64,000 nt of DNA from Macrostomum hystrix. Its lineage: Eukaryota; Platyhelminthes; Macrostomidae. Made by a program: the position numbers and the translations under genes. Under the pieces are notes generated by a model. That model did not search any database. It was not told where the DNA came from and was given only the letters and a program-made list of their open reading frames with translations. This document shows, in pieces, positions 9,891 through 20,321 of this stretch (position 1 is its first letter; each line of letters begins with the position of its first letter). The DNA is taken from the NCBI GenBank assembly GCA_950097015.1, contig CATNEN010000003.1, positions 8,168,501 through 8,232,500 on the forward strand, in the 5' to 3' direction.

Positions 9891-12842
9891 ATGAAGATCT
9901 TTTGTACGTACTGTGGCTCGGACCATACATCTGAGAAGTGTTCGAAGTTGGTCTCGGTGGATGCTCGAATCGAATTTCTGAAGAAGGAGCAGCGTTGCTT
10001 TCGGTGCCTCAGGTCAGGTCATTCATCAAGGACGTGTCATGATTCCCGGCGATGCAGAAACTGTTCAGGCGCTCACCATGTCAGCATCTGCAATTGTGGC
10101 CTGTCAGATGGACAGGGGTCGGGCTTCAAAATGAAAGCAAAGAGTATCGATTCGACAGTCAAGAGTGGCGCGGTCCAGAACAAGACCTTTGCCAATGCGA
10201 AGAAGGACGTCATTCGGCAGGTGCAGACTGGGAGTACGAACGCGGCACAGAGTGAACCTGAATCTGTGGTTTCAACGGAAGGAAACTTTGCTCTCTCCAT
10301 GTTCATCAATCGTAACCCCGCTGTCGCTCTTCCAGTTGCAAAGGCAATTCTGATTGCTCCTGACGGACGTCGAGAACTGCTGGTGAGGGTTCTGCTGGAT
10401 ACCGCAAGCAATCGGTCGTATATTCGAGAAGACGTATGCGACTTGCTCCAGTTTGAACGGTTTGCTGAGGAAAGTTTGAAAGTCTCTGCCTTTTCTGGAA
10501 TCGCTACGACGGTGAACTCTTCAAGAGTGAAATTCCACATTCGCAAGGTTGACTCCATGGAGATCATCAGACTGGAAGCTAATGTCGTAAAGCAGATCTG
10601 TCAGCCTCAGACTTCAGTTATCGTCAATTCGTTTCAACACCTTCGTGATGTAGACCTAGCGGATCCATATGACCCACGTGACATCAGTACTCCAATCTCG
10701 ATCCTCGTAGGCTCAGATCAATACTTCCAAATTGTAGGCGACAACGTGATTCGTGGCACCTCAGGACCAGTCGCCATTTCCTCTAAGCTAGGATTCCTTC
10801 TCTGTGGTCCTCTAGCGATCGAGGGGTCAGCCAATGATGAGCCTATCGTTTCCGAAGATTCAGCTGATTGTAGTACGGCTCAGACCTTGTGCTGCGCTAC
10901 TCCTGATGATGCCTTTGTCACAACTGACTCGTCGAAGTGTGACCTCTCTTCATTCTGGCGACTTGAAGCACTAGGGATCAGTGAGCAAAAGGATGATTCC
11001 ACGGAGGGTTCGTTTATCTGTAATCCAAGGCTCGAGAACGGTCGGTACAGCGTCAGTCTACCATGGAAATACCCGGAGGGCTCAGTGCCGTTGGATGATC
11101 ACTTCGACATGGCGTACAGTAGACTGTCGTCCACAACTCGTGCTCTGAAGAAGGATCCAGAGACTCTGACAAAGTATAGCGGAATCATTTCGGAACAGGA
11201 AGCTTCTGGCATAATCGAGAAGGTGCCCGAGAAAGATCTTGGCAAGAACACTTGTCATTATATGCCTCATCACCACGTCATAAAGTCAGACAGTGAGCAC
11301 ACAAAGATACGTATTGTGTCTGATGGATCTGCCAGACTTCGAACAGGCATCTACCCAGTTTCGTCTGAAGATAAGCATTCGAGCGCAGTCGCGGAAGATC
11401 ATAACTCTGCAGAAGCACTATCAACAGTCGCTGAACAGCCCATGGAATCTAAGAACGTCGATCGTATCTCTTTAATCATTGACATCGGCAAGTTTTCGAA
11501 CTATTCGAGAGTTTTACGCGTCCTAGCATGGGTACAAAGATTTGTCCGCAACCTACGGAGTGCTCGAGCTCAATCGTTAGTCAATAGATCAAGGACGGTG
11601 ACCGCCGAAGAGTTGACTGATGCAGAAGTCCTATTGGTAAGGTCAATTCAAAGGGAATCGTTTTCAAAGGAAATCGATCACATTCGGCGTAGCTCTGCTG
11701 CAACACATCTGAACAGGAACTTGAATCTGTGGTTAGATGATAAGGGACTTTTGCGTTCACAAGGTCGTATTTCCGCACTGTCCTTCGAAGTTAATAATCC
11801 TATCTTAGTACCTCGCCACAGTCACTTGGAGCAGCTCATTATTCGACAAGCTCATCAGTCCGTTGCTCACGGGGGAGTTGCCTCAACGCTTAGTAAAGTT
11901 CGGGAAAAATATTGGATTCTGAAGGGACGTCAACGAACTAAGCAAGAACTATCGAAGTGTGTGGTGTGTAGGAAGGTACAAGGACGCTCATACGTTGTAC
12001 CTCAGATCTCTCAGCTGCCTGAGTTTCGCCTTTCCGACATCCGACCCTTTCAATCAGTCGGCGTGGACTACTGTGGTCCGATATTCTATCGGACGGGGGA
12101 GGATGGTTGTGACTCTCGGAAGGCGTACATTCTACTTCTCACATGCTCATCGACTCGCGCAGTGCATCTGGAACTGCTTCCTGACATGACCGCATCGCAG
12201 TTCTTGAATGGATTACGTCGTTTTGTCAGTCGTCGCGGAATACCTTCCATCATCAGTGACAATGCCAAGACGTTCAAGGCTGCCGCGAATATTCTTGGAG
12301 CTAGCACCAGCTATGAAGTTCAATCATTCTGTGCCAACAAGAAAATCTCTTGGGAGTTCATTCCGGAGAAGGCCCCGTGGTGGGGCGGATTTTGGGAAAG
12401 ACTCGTTGGAATCGTTAAGGATGGATTGAAAAAGAGCATTGGCAAAGCTCTGCTAACATTCGATGAGCTATCAACTTCGGTTATCGAAATGGAATCTGTG
12501 GTGAACAGTCGACCACTTATGTATGTGTCGGCAGATGAGATCAACGACGTATTGACGCCTGCGCACTTTCTCTTCGGAACTCGGTTGACTCAGGAGCCAA
12601 CTCTCTCGTCGAACCGTATCGCCAACGTCCTGCCATTGCCAGCTCGACTCAAACATCTCAGAAGAGCGTTGAATGTTTTTTGGGATGTATGGAAAACGTC
12701 ATATGTCACCGCCCTGCGTGAGAAAGCGCTCAAGTCGCATGGAGGAGGACCAGTTGCAAAACCCGGAGACGTCGTTTTAGTTCAGGGAGAGCGCATCAGG
12801 CGGTCTGTCCAAGCTCTCATTCCTCTTGAATTGTGCATCTAA
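9891..12842 (+). CDS. Internally deleted gag-pol polyprotein, BEL/Pao type
   Basis: 983 residues from the first ATG. Three zinc knuckles sit at residues 5-17, 36-49 and 55-67, the first two with clear CCHC spacing. An aspartic protease motif of the form LLDTAS lies near residue 170, with Ala where DTG is usual. The pre-RT motif around YMPHHHVI is present, followed by IRIVSDGSARL, but the frame then jumps to post-RNase H sequence, so the YVDD active-site region is missing. The integrase has an HHCC zinc module and the D, D, E residues in VGVDYCG, ISDNAKTF and WWGGFWERLV. After PGDVVLVQ it passes straight to a terminal RRSVQALIPLEL motif, so the integrase C-terminal domain is also shortened. 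Despite these losses there is no stop or frameshift. Gag-pol proteins normally form particles, copy RNA and insert DNA; this one keeps at most RNA binding, proteolysis and strand transfer. Confidence 0.9.
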   Translation: MKIFCTYCGSDHTSEKCSKLVSVDARIEFLKKEQRCFRCLRSGHSSRTCHDSRRCRNCSGAHHVSICNCGLSDGQGSGFKMKAKSIDSTVKSGAVQNKTFANAKKDVIRQVQTGSTNAAQSEPESVVSTEGNFALSMFINRNPAVALPVAKAILIAPDGRRELLVRVLLDTASNRSYIREDVCDLLQFERFAEESLKVSAFSGIATTVNSSRVKFHIRKVDSMEIIRLEANVVKQICQPQTSVIVNSFQHLRDVDLADPYDPRDISTPISILVGSDQYFQIVGDNVIRGTSGPVAISSKLGFLLCGPLAIEGSANDEPIVSEDSADCSTAQTLCCATPDDAFVTTDSSKCDLSSFWRLEALGISEQKDDSTEGSFICNPRLENGRYSVSLPWKYPEGSVPLDDHFDMAYSRLSSTTRALKKDPETLTKYSGIISEQEASGIIEKVPEKDLGKNTCHYMPHHHVIKSDSEHTKIRIVSDGSARLRTGIYPVSSEDKHSSAVAEDHNSAEALSTVAEQPMESKNVDRISLIIDIGKFSNYSRVLRVLAWVQRFVRNLRSARAQSLVNRSRTVTAEELTDAEVLLVRSIQRESFSKEIDHIRRSSAATHLNRNLNLWLDDKGLLRSQGRISALSFEVNNPILVPRHSHLEQLIIRQAHQSVAHGGVASTLSKVREKYWILKGRQRTKQELSKCVVCRKVQGRSYVVPQISQLPEFRLSDIRPFQSVGVDYCGPIFYRTGEDGCDSRKAYILLLTCSSTRAVHLELLPDMTASQFLNGLRRFVSRRGIPSIISDNAKTFKAAANILGASTSYEVQSFCANKKISWEFIPEKAPWWGGFWERLVGIVKDGLKKSIGKALLTFDELSTSVIEMESVVNSRPLMYVSADEINDVLTPAHFLFGTRLTQEPTLSSNRIANVLPLPARLKHLRRALNVFWDVWKTSYVTALREKALKSHGGGPVAKPGDVVLVQGERIRRSVQALIPLELCI

Positions 12843-13374
12843 TCCGTCTCCGTCTCGGATCTCTGTTTCTCTAAATCTTTCTGTTCTGTTCATTGGTGCG
12901 AGATCAGCTACCTTGATAATTTTTGCTCATTTTTTGTTCTCGACTCTTGTTATCGCGTTTCCATCTGTTCTCATTCACTTACCCTTTTTTGCTTCCCTGA
13001 ACCCTCATTTGTACCCGGTAGTTATCATTCAGTCATTTATTTTTTGCGTCACAACTCGGTTGCAAATTATCATATCATCATTCAATATGTTAATGAGGGA
13101 CTCGTGACTCGTGAACGTACTTGTAACGTAAATTTCAATATAATTTCTGTCGGCTAGGTCGTTGTCAGTTTTGTTAATTTTTGGCCAACTAATTTATCTA
13201 CTCGTAAAATCGTAGGTCATTGCTTAATCTTCGTGAAGGAAACATTTATTTTTCGTCAATGCTCGTACTTGTGTCCCTTTCAGTCTCTCAAAATTGTCGT
13301 TTTTTTGTTCCGTTGCCCTTGTTCAATTGTTTCATGCTTAGTTCGAGCTCGAAATGACAAAGTCTTTGTCATTT
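12843..13374. other. 3' non-coding part of the BEL/Pao element
   Basis: About 530 bases of T-rich sequence between the end of the long frame and the polypurine tract. No reading frame of note is seen. An env-like gene is not present. Confidence 0.6.
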
Positions 13375-13381
13375 GGGGGAG
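13375..13381 (+). promoter_or_regulatory. Polypurine tract
   Basis: The run GGGGGAG directly precedes the 3' LTR start TGTAGCG. This is the expected plus-strand priming site of an LTR element. Confidence 0.75.
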
Positions 13382-13771
13382 TGTAGCGACTTTTGGTTAC
13401 GCGACTTGTTTGTACTTGCTCTGATTGTGTCTCTCTTTTCTTTATCGCTGCACCCCCCTCCTTCCCCCTGCCCCTGCTACTCTCCACGATTGTACCCCCA
13501 ACCCCCCTTTCGTCGCTTTCCTTTGTCTGCCTATGTACATCTGAGGCGGGGTTTAAGTTTAACCCTATCCTTACTATCGATCGCTTCTCTCTAGCCGCTA
13601 GTGTTAAGTTCAAATATAATGTCTGGCCCTCTGGGCCTTTGTGAGTCATCCCCCATTGCGATCTCTGTCTCGTTTGAGGTTTGGCCGTATGAACGGGCTC
13701 TTGCTGCGAAGATTCAATTAATTGCATGACTTCAACTCGCTTCGCTTCTTAATTCACTCGAAGTAAAGACA
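13382..13771 (+). repeat. 3' LTR of the BEL/Pao element
   Basis: 390 bp, matching the 5' LTR at 9006-9395 base for base as far as can be read, and followed by the second copy of the target duplication TGAAT. Confidence 0.93.
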
Positions 13772-13776
13772 TGAAT

Positions 13777-14620
13777 AAAGCTTTTTAAAATTCGTTGAAG
13801 CAACATGTTTTTCAAGTTATAATAAAACAGCATTCGATCTACTTCCAATAAAAAGTTATCAACATTCTAATGTGAAAAAGTGAAAAGTTCTTATCTCACT
13901 AGTGCATTTTTCTGTGAAAATCTGCCTTTAATAAACTTTCCAAGAAACGAAATGTCCCTTCCTTCTTCTAGTGGTTCTTGATTTTCTTGATTAAGGTAAA
14001 TTCATACAGATTCTACGTCTTGATGGGTAACAATTTAGTGTAAAGAGCTGCTTTAGTTCCATTACCTCTACAGCAATATAAAGTGTGCTAATTTGCGAGT
14101 AGAAGATTAAGCCACCAGCACGGAGAGCTGCTATTAATGTTGTCTTATTTTAGTGCTGTTTATATATGCATATTTAGTAAGTATAGCAATGCGTGTATTG
14201 CTGTCTAACTGTTCGCGTCGGTTAAGGGGGCCACTTAGAAGGGTAAGGAAATGTACAGTGGCCCTAGATTGCACTTGCACTCGTTCACCCCATCGTCTCC
14301 TCAGTTCATCAGCAAGCACTGTGCGTCTGCTTTCAGTAAGTGGGACTTCTGCTAAAAGTGCATTTTGAGATCAGACGCGTCTCTCAAAAGATACCAATGG
14401 TGTACGTCCTCTGTGGACTGCACAGGTTTAACTGGTCAGAAAACTCTAGCATTTGGAATCGAATACCGAATATCGGAACCGAGAGGTCGAGTGTTCGATT
14501 ATCAGCTCAATAGAGACATTTTTTCCTTGAGATAAACTTGAGATATTTTATTTCTTGTCGTGCTTTAATTCACCCGGTTGTAAAAGTGGTGGTACCAGAA
14601 CCAGTTTGGGTAGAAATCAG
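13777..14620. other. Intergenic DNA
   Basis: No gene or repeat family was recognised. The short open frames near 14134-14368 lack recognisable domains and coding bias. Confidence 0.4.
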
Positions 14621-14975
14621 GAGGGAGAGTGGCAGAGCGGTTAACGCGTTTGCCTCCACCAAGTTTGCGCACCAAGGTCCCTGAGCTCGATTCCGCGGCG
14701 AGGCCAGATTCATTTAGGGCGCAGTCGCGGAGAGAAGGCTTGGTGGCTTATCGTGAAATTCACGCCCTTAATTGAGGGCCAACCAGGGCATAGGGAGAGA
14801 GTTCAATGCCTGACGAGAAAGTAAGGGCAGATGTACACAACTGTCTGTGTACCAGCGTACGGTACCTGTGTGTGCTCAGGAGTCAGCGAAATGGGCAGAA
14901 TTGCCTCCTCGCTGGCTGCGGGTCTAGTGTCACCAAATGATGTGCCATTGCCCGCAGCCCTTCTGAAATTATTAT
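14621..14975 (+). mobile_element. SINE-B copy, near full length
   Basis: A tRNA-derived head with an A box (GTGGCAGAGCGGTTAACGCG) and a B box (GAGCTCGATTCC) is followed by the family body: GGGCGCAGTCGCGGAGAGAA, GCATAGGGAGAG, GGAGTCAGCGAAATGGGC and the tail GCCCGCAGCCCTTCTG. The head resembles a class II (Leu/Ser-like) tRNA. It has a short insertion in the anticodon region compared with the copy at 54380. Such elements are transcribed by RNA polymerase III and moved by LINE proteins. Confidence 0.88.
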
Positions 14976-15148
14976 TTATGGTTATTAATGTATATTTATT
15001 ATTCTTGGGTTGCTCGTAATTTGGGTTGATGTAGCGGCCTTCCAAGTCATTTAGAAGTGCCTCTGTCGGAACATCTGGTCCAAATGGGCTAGGATTATTT
15101 GATATAATATTCTGTTTTATTCTGATGAAAAAAATGTTCTATTTTCAG

Positions 15149-17330
15149 CAGCGTCGGGAATTTTCATCCTCCCGACCCCGCGCCATCGTCTGCTGCTTTG
15201 AAAATTTTTGAAGCAATGGATAACGGTGGTAGCGCAGACGATAGTAAGGTGGTTGCTGAATCAACCGAGCTACAAGAGCGAAAGCCACTGCTAGCCAGCA
15301 ACGAAGATATTAATCTATCAGCAGACGGGCAGGATCCAAAGTCAGCTACTGCTCCAGGTGACTTTCCTGTCTTGCCTGGCGTGGTGCCGTTTGATCCCGA
15401 TACAGCCAAGGTTGAATCGTCTGCGCTTGGCTTGAGTATTGAACCTACTGGCACCTCGGAAGAGATTGAGAGTCTAAAAGTCAGGGATGACAATGGTGAC
15501 ACACTGGTACACATCGCGGCTATGGACCCGGAGGCGACCGACCACCTGCTGCAGATGGTTCGCAATGCAGGTGTGGACTGCTTGCTCTGGAAGAATCAGC
15601 GCGACCAGACCCCTTTGCACAAGGCTATGTCGTATCTACCAGCGCGGATTTCTTTTTCGCTTTAGATCTAGCGAGGCTTCGCAACCAGGACATTGCCCAG
15701 CTCCCAGAAATATCTGGTTAAAACGTTGCCACACATGGCCGCCATGAATGAATTTGAGCCATTCACCGTTGTTGAGTTGACGAAAAAGCTTGGCGCTGAT
15801 TGCCTAGGTTGGAAAGATTTGAGATGTCAGACACCGCTGCACATCTCTACCTGGTGGCAGTCACCTGAGGTTGTTAAGATTCTTGCTGACATTGCTCTGA
15901 AGAGCAGTCCCGAGAGCTTGTACGTGCATGACGAGAACGGCAACACTTGTGCACGTTGCTGCCTGGACAGGTGACTTCGAGTACACTATCAAAGAAGTTG
16001 TTAAAGCCATCGGTGCGGGAGTTCTTTCCGAAGTCGATCTGTGTTAAGTCGCCGTTGCACCTGACGATAGAACGCCGAACTGTTGAAGTCGCTGAATTCG
16101 TTGTCGGCAAGGCTGTTCAAGACAATCCGCAGTGCCTGAAAATTCGTGGCTTTCGTGGTGACACCTACCTGCACTATGCGGCTAAAATCCCTAGGTGTGA
16201 CAACGTCATCATTATGGTCCTGAAGTTAGTCGATCATGCAGCGCTCTATCTAAAAAATTACTAAGAGACTCCGCTGCATCAAGCTCTTGAGTACCGAAGC
16301 TTCGAAGTTGTTAACGAACTGCTTAATATTGCTATTACTGAGAATCCTGAAATCCTAAAGCTAAAAGTGAAAGATGGTGACACCTGCGTCCACTTTGCCT
16401 CTCGCAACGAAAAGGACGGTAAAATCATTCTAGAGGTTGTGAAAAGGGCAGGTGCCACTAGCCTGACATGGAGCAACAAGAAGAACCAAACGCCTCTACA
16501 CCTGGCAGTGCAGTATCAAAGTCCGGAGACGGTTGCGGAACTAATTCGTCTGGCTCTGAGCTTGGTCCCTAAGTGTTTAATGATTCCAGACGAAAACGGC
16601 AACACATGCGTCCATTTTGCAGCAGAGCGCAACAAAGACAACATGATCCTAGAAGTGCTGCAGCAGACAAAAAGTGAAAGCCTCTGCTCTTGGACAAACG
16701 CAAACGGACAGACGCCACTGCATTTGGCACTTCAGAGTCAAGATGCTCAAACAGTCGCTACTTTGGTTGACATGGCGATCGCTCCTAGCGCAAATAGTAT
16801 AACGCTGGTTGATAAAAGTGGCAGTTCTTGCGTTCACTACGCGGCAAAAAATCACGCAAAGCAATGACGCTGTCTTGGAGACTGTGAAAAAGACCGGAGC
16901 TGCTAGTCTGTTTTGCACCGACAAAAATATGTTGGCACCGCTGCACCTTGTAGTGCGACACCAATACGCCAATAGGATTGGTCAGATTGTGGACATTGCT
17001 CTAAAAGAAGGTAGAGAGTGCTTAAAGATGCAGGATTGTGATGGAAAAGCACCTGTACATCATTCAGCTTTGAACCAGCGCGACAAGACTGCTATCTGGT
17101 CAAGCGATCGGGTGTGTCTAGCCTCAGCTGAAAAAAACTACAAGAACAAGACGCCGCTTCACTTTGCGACAGAGTTCAAAGATTCAGAATCAGTAGTGAA
17201 CCTAATAGTCATGGCGCGTAGAGTTACAACCGACTGCCTACTAATTGCAGATGACGATGGCAACTCGTGCGAGCATTTTGCTGCTAAAAACACAAATGAC
17301 GGAGCAACATTTCGTAATCTTTGTTTTGTT
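15149..17330 (+). pseudogene. Ankyrin-repeat protein pseudogene
   Basis: A long stretch of ankyrin-repeat coding sequence spread over all forward frames. The first piece has an ATG at 15216, after a TTTTCAG acceptor-like site at 15148, and gives an acidic N-terminus, then repeats with the phrases DGDT-VH-AA and NQTPLHLA in a double-repeat unit of about 66 residues. At least eight such double units can be followed. The frame is broken near 15660 (stop), near 15950 and 16040 (frame changes), at 16261-16263 (stop) and near 16860 (frame change), and coding similarity ends where a SINE begins at 17331. Ankyrin repeats mediate protein binding; no other domain is visible. The several independent breaks make a working gene unlikely, although undetected introns could explain one or two of them. 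Confidence 0.85.
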
Positions 17331-17650
17331 AGGGGGTGAGTGGTAGAGTGGTCCAACGCGTTGGCCTCTCATACAATGGTCCCTGAGCTCGATTCTCCGA
17401 CGTGGCCTGATTCATTTGGGGCGCAGCCGCGGAGAGAAGGCTTGGGGGCTTGTTGTACAATTTTCGCGAGAGCCAGCCGTCAAGGCACAGTAAAAGTGTA
17501 CACTGCCTGACTATCAGAAATTCGGAGCAGCTGTACACACCTGTGTGAGCGTGTGCTCGGGAGTCAGCGAAATGGGGCAGAATTGCCTCCTCGCCGACTG
17601 CGGGTCTACTGTCACCAAATGATGTACCATTGCCCGCAGCCCTACTGTAA
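17331..17650 (+). mobile_element. SINE-B copy that interrupts the ankyrin pseudogene
   Basis: Head with a B box (GAGCTCGATTC), body blocks GGGCGCAGCCGCGGAGAGAA and GGGAGTCAGCGAAATGGG, and tail GCCCGCAGCCCTACTG. It begins directly at the 3' limit of ankyrin coding similarity. A tRNA-like fragment on the - strand (B-box-like GTTTGAATC, about 17700-17766) lies just after it and may belong to a third SINE type. Confidence 0.85.
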
Positions 17651-18850
17651 TCAGTATCATTTTTTTCTGGTCTTTGTTATGCTCAATGTCATTTTTTCAT
17701 GTCTGCGATTCAAACTTCAGACCTCCCTGTTAAGAGTCCGAAACTCTAACCACTTGACTAACAACCTCCGTCGTAACCTATTGATAAATTTTAATTGAAA
17801 GATTTTAGCTTTCTGTTTTACTAATTACTATAGATTCGTTATGTTAGTGTGTATTTTGTGTCGTACATTAATCTGTCCCATATGCTTTCATAAGCGATTG
17901 AGCATCAACTACGATCAGTTTTTATTTTTAGAAGTTATCAATTTTCAGCGTCATTCTATACTGCTAAATTATTTATACTTTCAGACTTTCGTGCTCAGAT
18001 AGCTTCCAGTAAAAATATTTTAATAATCATTCGACTTTAATTTATAAATATTTTACACGCTTCCTGCTACATATCCTACAAACAGCCTTCTATGACTTAG
18101 TCTTACCATTTTTGTATTATTTTTTAGTTGGTTTCATCGTATACACGAATAAACTAAACTTGGTTAATCACGCGTTTTTTAATCTACTGGTTTTTTGTGT
18201 CTTAGTTATTGCCATCTTTTTATCTTACCATAAAATAAATTTCCATTGACAATATACTAACTGTGACGTTGCTGCGCCGCGTGCTTCTTCTCCGTTTATG
18301 TGACTCTGTGAGTTGCACTGCAGCTCCTGCCGTGTTCCGCTCAATGTTCTACTGCACTTCCATGTAGTTATATATGTTGCTAGTTTCTCACTCTAAAGTT
18401 CTAATAATTAAAGTTTTTCTATTTCTACTAGCTGTAAGTAAACGCCAACGAACATCGCGCTGTCCCCAACTTGTTTTTGCTGATGTCTCAATATTCTTTC
18501 CCCCAGCCAATGAGCGTGCGAGCTCTGTCTGGCTATAATTATCGATCGCCCTGTTTTTTAGACTGTCTAGCTTATTTAAGTAGGGCCCCTGATCCCGCTC
18601 GCGTCACTGCCTTTGTCCCGGCCACTGTTACTTTCACATGTCGTGTTCCCTACCACTTACACTGCCGCTACCTTTTCACTGTCACTATTTGTGCTGCCTT
18701 ACTGCGGCCGCTACTGGGTACTTCTTTGCCTACTCTTGGCATCACTCATAACTGTTTGTTCTCACCGATCTCCTACACCTGACTTTAATTAACTATATTG
18801 CTTGTCGTACGTCCCAGTGGTTGTCTAATAAATAAAGAAATTAAGAGTGC
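17651..18850. other. Intergenic DNA with a promoter-like block
   Basis: Mostly AT-rich and without a gene. The part 18480-18840 is more GC-rich and has a CCAAT box (CAGCCAATGAGCG), a TATA-like TTATTTAAGTAGG about 65 bases later and an AATAAATAAAG signal at the end. That order is like the candidate LTR at 4832-5457 and suggests a second solo LTR or a decayed promoter. No coding region was recognised downstream. Confidence 0.35.
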
Positions 18851-18854
18851 TACC

Positions 18855-18925
18855 GCTACACTAAGCTACACTAAGCTACACTAAGCTACACTAAGCTACA
18901 CTAAGCTACACTAAGCTATACTAAA
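18855..18925. repeat. 10-bp tandem repeat
   Basis: Seven to eight copies of CTAAGCTACA in a row, the last one mutated to CTAAGCTATA. Confidence 0.93.
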
Positions 18926-19484
18926 GGGATCAGTGATGATTAATTTGGTCTGGATTAGCAGATCCAAATGTGGATAATTCAACGTATTATAATCTAACCA
19001 AATCTAGCCGTGGGAGAAGAAGAAAGTTAAAAATGAATTCCAAAATAAAACACCTGACTGCAGTTTGTCAAATTTGAATGGAATTTTAGCCCCGTGGTCG
19101 CTTTTTACCATAGACATTGACAGTGTCTTTCGGGAAGTGTCTAAATTGAATATGCACTGGCGAATTTGGTTGCAGGTTGTCTAAATTGAAAGGTCGAGTT
19201 GGAAACTAAAAATAGAGTGTCGAATTTGAATTTCAAATTGTCTAAATTGAACTTCAGCTTTGTTGAAATTGAACGCAAAAAGGTGTAAGCTACACGATAC
19301 TCTGAACTGCCGACTGACTTTGTTCGCCTTTAATATCGTCACACTACTTTTGTTTGAAAGCTTCGAATAGCTTTATTTGAGCAGAATATCTGGCTGTTTA
19401 TTAAGGGGAACTGATTAACTAAATTAAAATAATTCTGATAAGAGTTTCACACGGTGTATAAATCTTGTCTTGACTTTTACATTG
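18926..19484. other. AT-rich DNA with decayed TCTAAATTGAA repeats
   Basis: Between about 19060 and 19280 the phrase TCTAAATTGAA or TCGAATTTGAA recurs about eight times at uneven spacing, which suggests an old tandem repeat. No gene was recognised. Confidence 0.45.
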
Positions 19485-19595
19485 TGCATAGGGGTTTGGC
19501 CCTCTAGGGCTTAAATGACATGACAAGCCTCCAAACCCTCTATCCGAATTATTGTGACCTCGCCGTGGATTCGAGCTCAAGACCGATTCCCTTTA
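19485..19595 (-). mobile_element. SINE-B fragment
   Basis: The blocks GGCCCTCTAGGGCTTAAAT, ACAAGCCTCCAA and CCTCGCCGTGGATTCGAGCT match the reverse complement of the SINE-B body and B box. Only the head-proximal part is left. Confidence 0.65.
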
Positions 19596-20019
19596 TATAT
19601 AGATAAATTGATAATTATTCCTTTATTATTTGTGTATTCACAGCGATAATGTAGATTAATAATTTTCAGATTTTTCCTTTGCCGCTTTCATTTAGTATTT
19701 TACAGTAGAGTCGCTTTACAATTGCTAGCTTTAGTCAATAATGCGCTACCGTTGAACTTAAAATATTGATTACACACGTTTTTGTATTACGGTTAAACTT
19801 ATGAAAATCAAGTCTTATTAATTTCCGGCATAATGGTTGACTTTAAAATATGTTTTTCTTTATTTGTTTTCCTAAAGTTATTAGAAAAACTAAAAGAAGC
19901 TCAAAAAATCTATTTGACTGTGCATAAACTGGAGGGATAATTTGGTCCACAATGTACGTCTGTACGTCTGTGGGTGCAGCGTGCTGTGACAACTATGCTG
20001 TGTGACTACAACCTCTCTA
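19596..20019. other. AT-rich intergenic DNA
   Basis: No gene or repeat family was recognised. Confidence 0.45.
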
Positions 20020-20321
20020 GTTGTAGCCTAGTGGTTAAGGCGTCGGACCCACGACTTGAAGGTCGGGGGTTCGATTCCCGACTCCACTGGAACAATTTGC
20101 GTCATTTAGCAAGACACTTAACTCTGCATTGCTTCAGTTCACCCAGCTGTTAAATGGGTACCAGCATCAGCTGGGATAATTGAAGGTGGGTGTGGCGTCC
20201 CCCCAGTCCGTGGACTGAACAGCTGTACGCAGCCTTCAGATGCGCCGCGCATTAGCTGCGGCTGTGCTGTCGGCTGCACATCTGACCCAATTGGGGCAGG
20301 TGTAATCAATTATTATTATAT
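20020..20321 (+). mobile_element. SINE-A copy, full length
   Basis: About 300 bp. The tRNA-derived head has an A box (TAGCCTAGTGGTTAAGG) and a B box (GGTTCGATTCCCGACTCC). The body contains GCAAGACACTTAACTCTGC, CAGTCCGTGGACTGAACAGC and GCTGCGGCTGTGCTGTCGGC, and the 3' end reads GGCAGGTGTAATCAATTATT. It differs from the copy at 32843-33145 by only a few substitutions, so both are probably recent. Confidence 0.93.

Larger units (their letters stand above)
9006..13771 (+). mobile_element. Non-autonomous BEL/Pao LTR retrotransposon
   Basis: A 4766-bp element with two 390-bp LTRs that appear identical along their length, beginning TGTAGCGAC and ending AAAGACA. It is flanked by the 5-bp target duplication TGAAT at 9001-9005 and 13772-13776. 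A primer binding site follows the 5' LTR, and a G-rich polypurine tract precedes the 3' LTR. One long gag-pol frame carries three zinc knuckles, an aspartic protease and an integrase catalytic core of the BEL/Pao type. The gag N-terminal region, the reverse transcriptase/RNase H core and the integrase C-terminal region are absent, so the element cannot copy itself alone. LTR identity points to recent insertion, presumably with proteins supplied by a complete relative. Confidence 0.92.

Noticed and set aside
10073-10567. 164-codon frame on the - strand
   Set aside because: It is the shadow of the gag-pol frame, with no recognisable domain.
17697-17766. A tRNA gene on the - strand
   Set aside because: It has a B-box-like string and a D-arm-like string but no complete cloverleaf; at most a remnant of a third SINE type.
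20020-20092. A tRNA gene
   Set aside because: The tRNA-like part is followed by a conserved SINE body that recurs elsewhere, so it is a SINE head.
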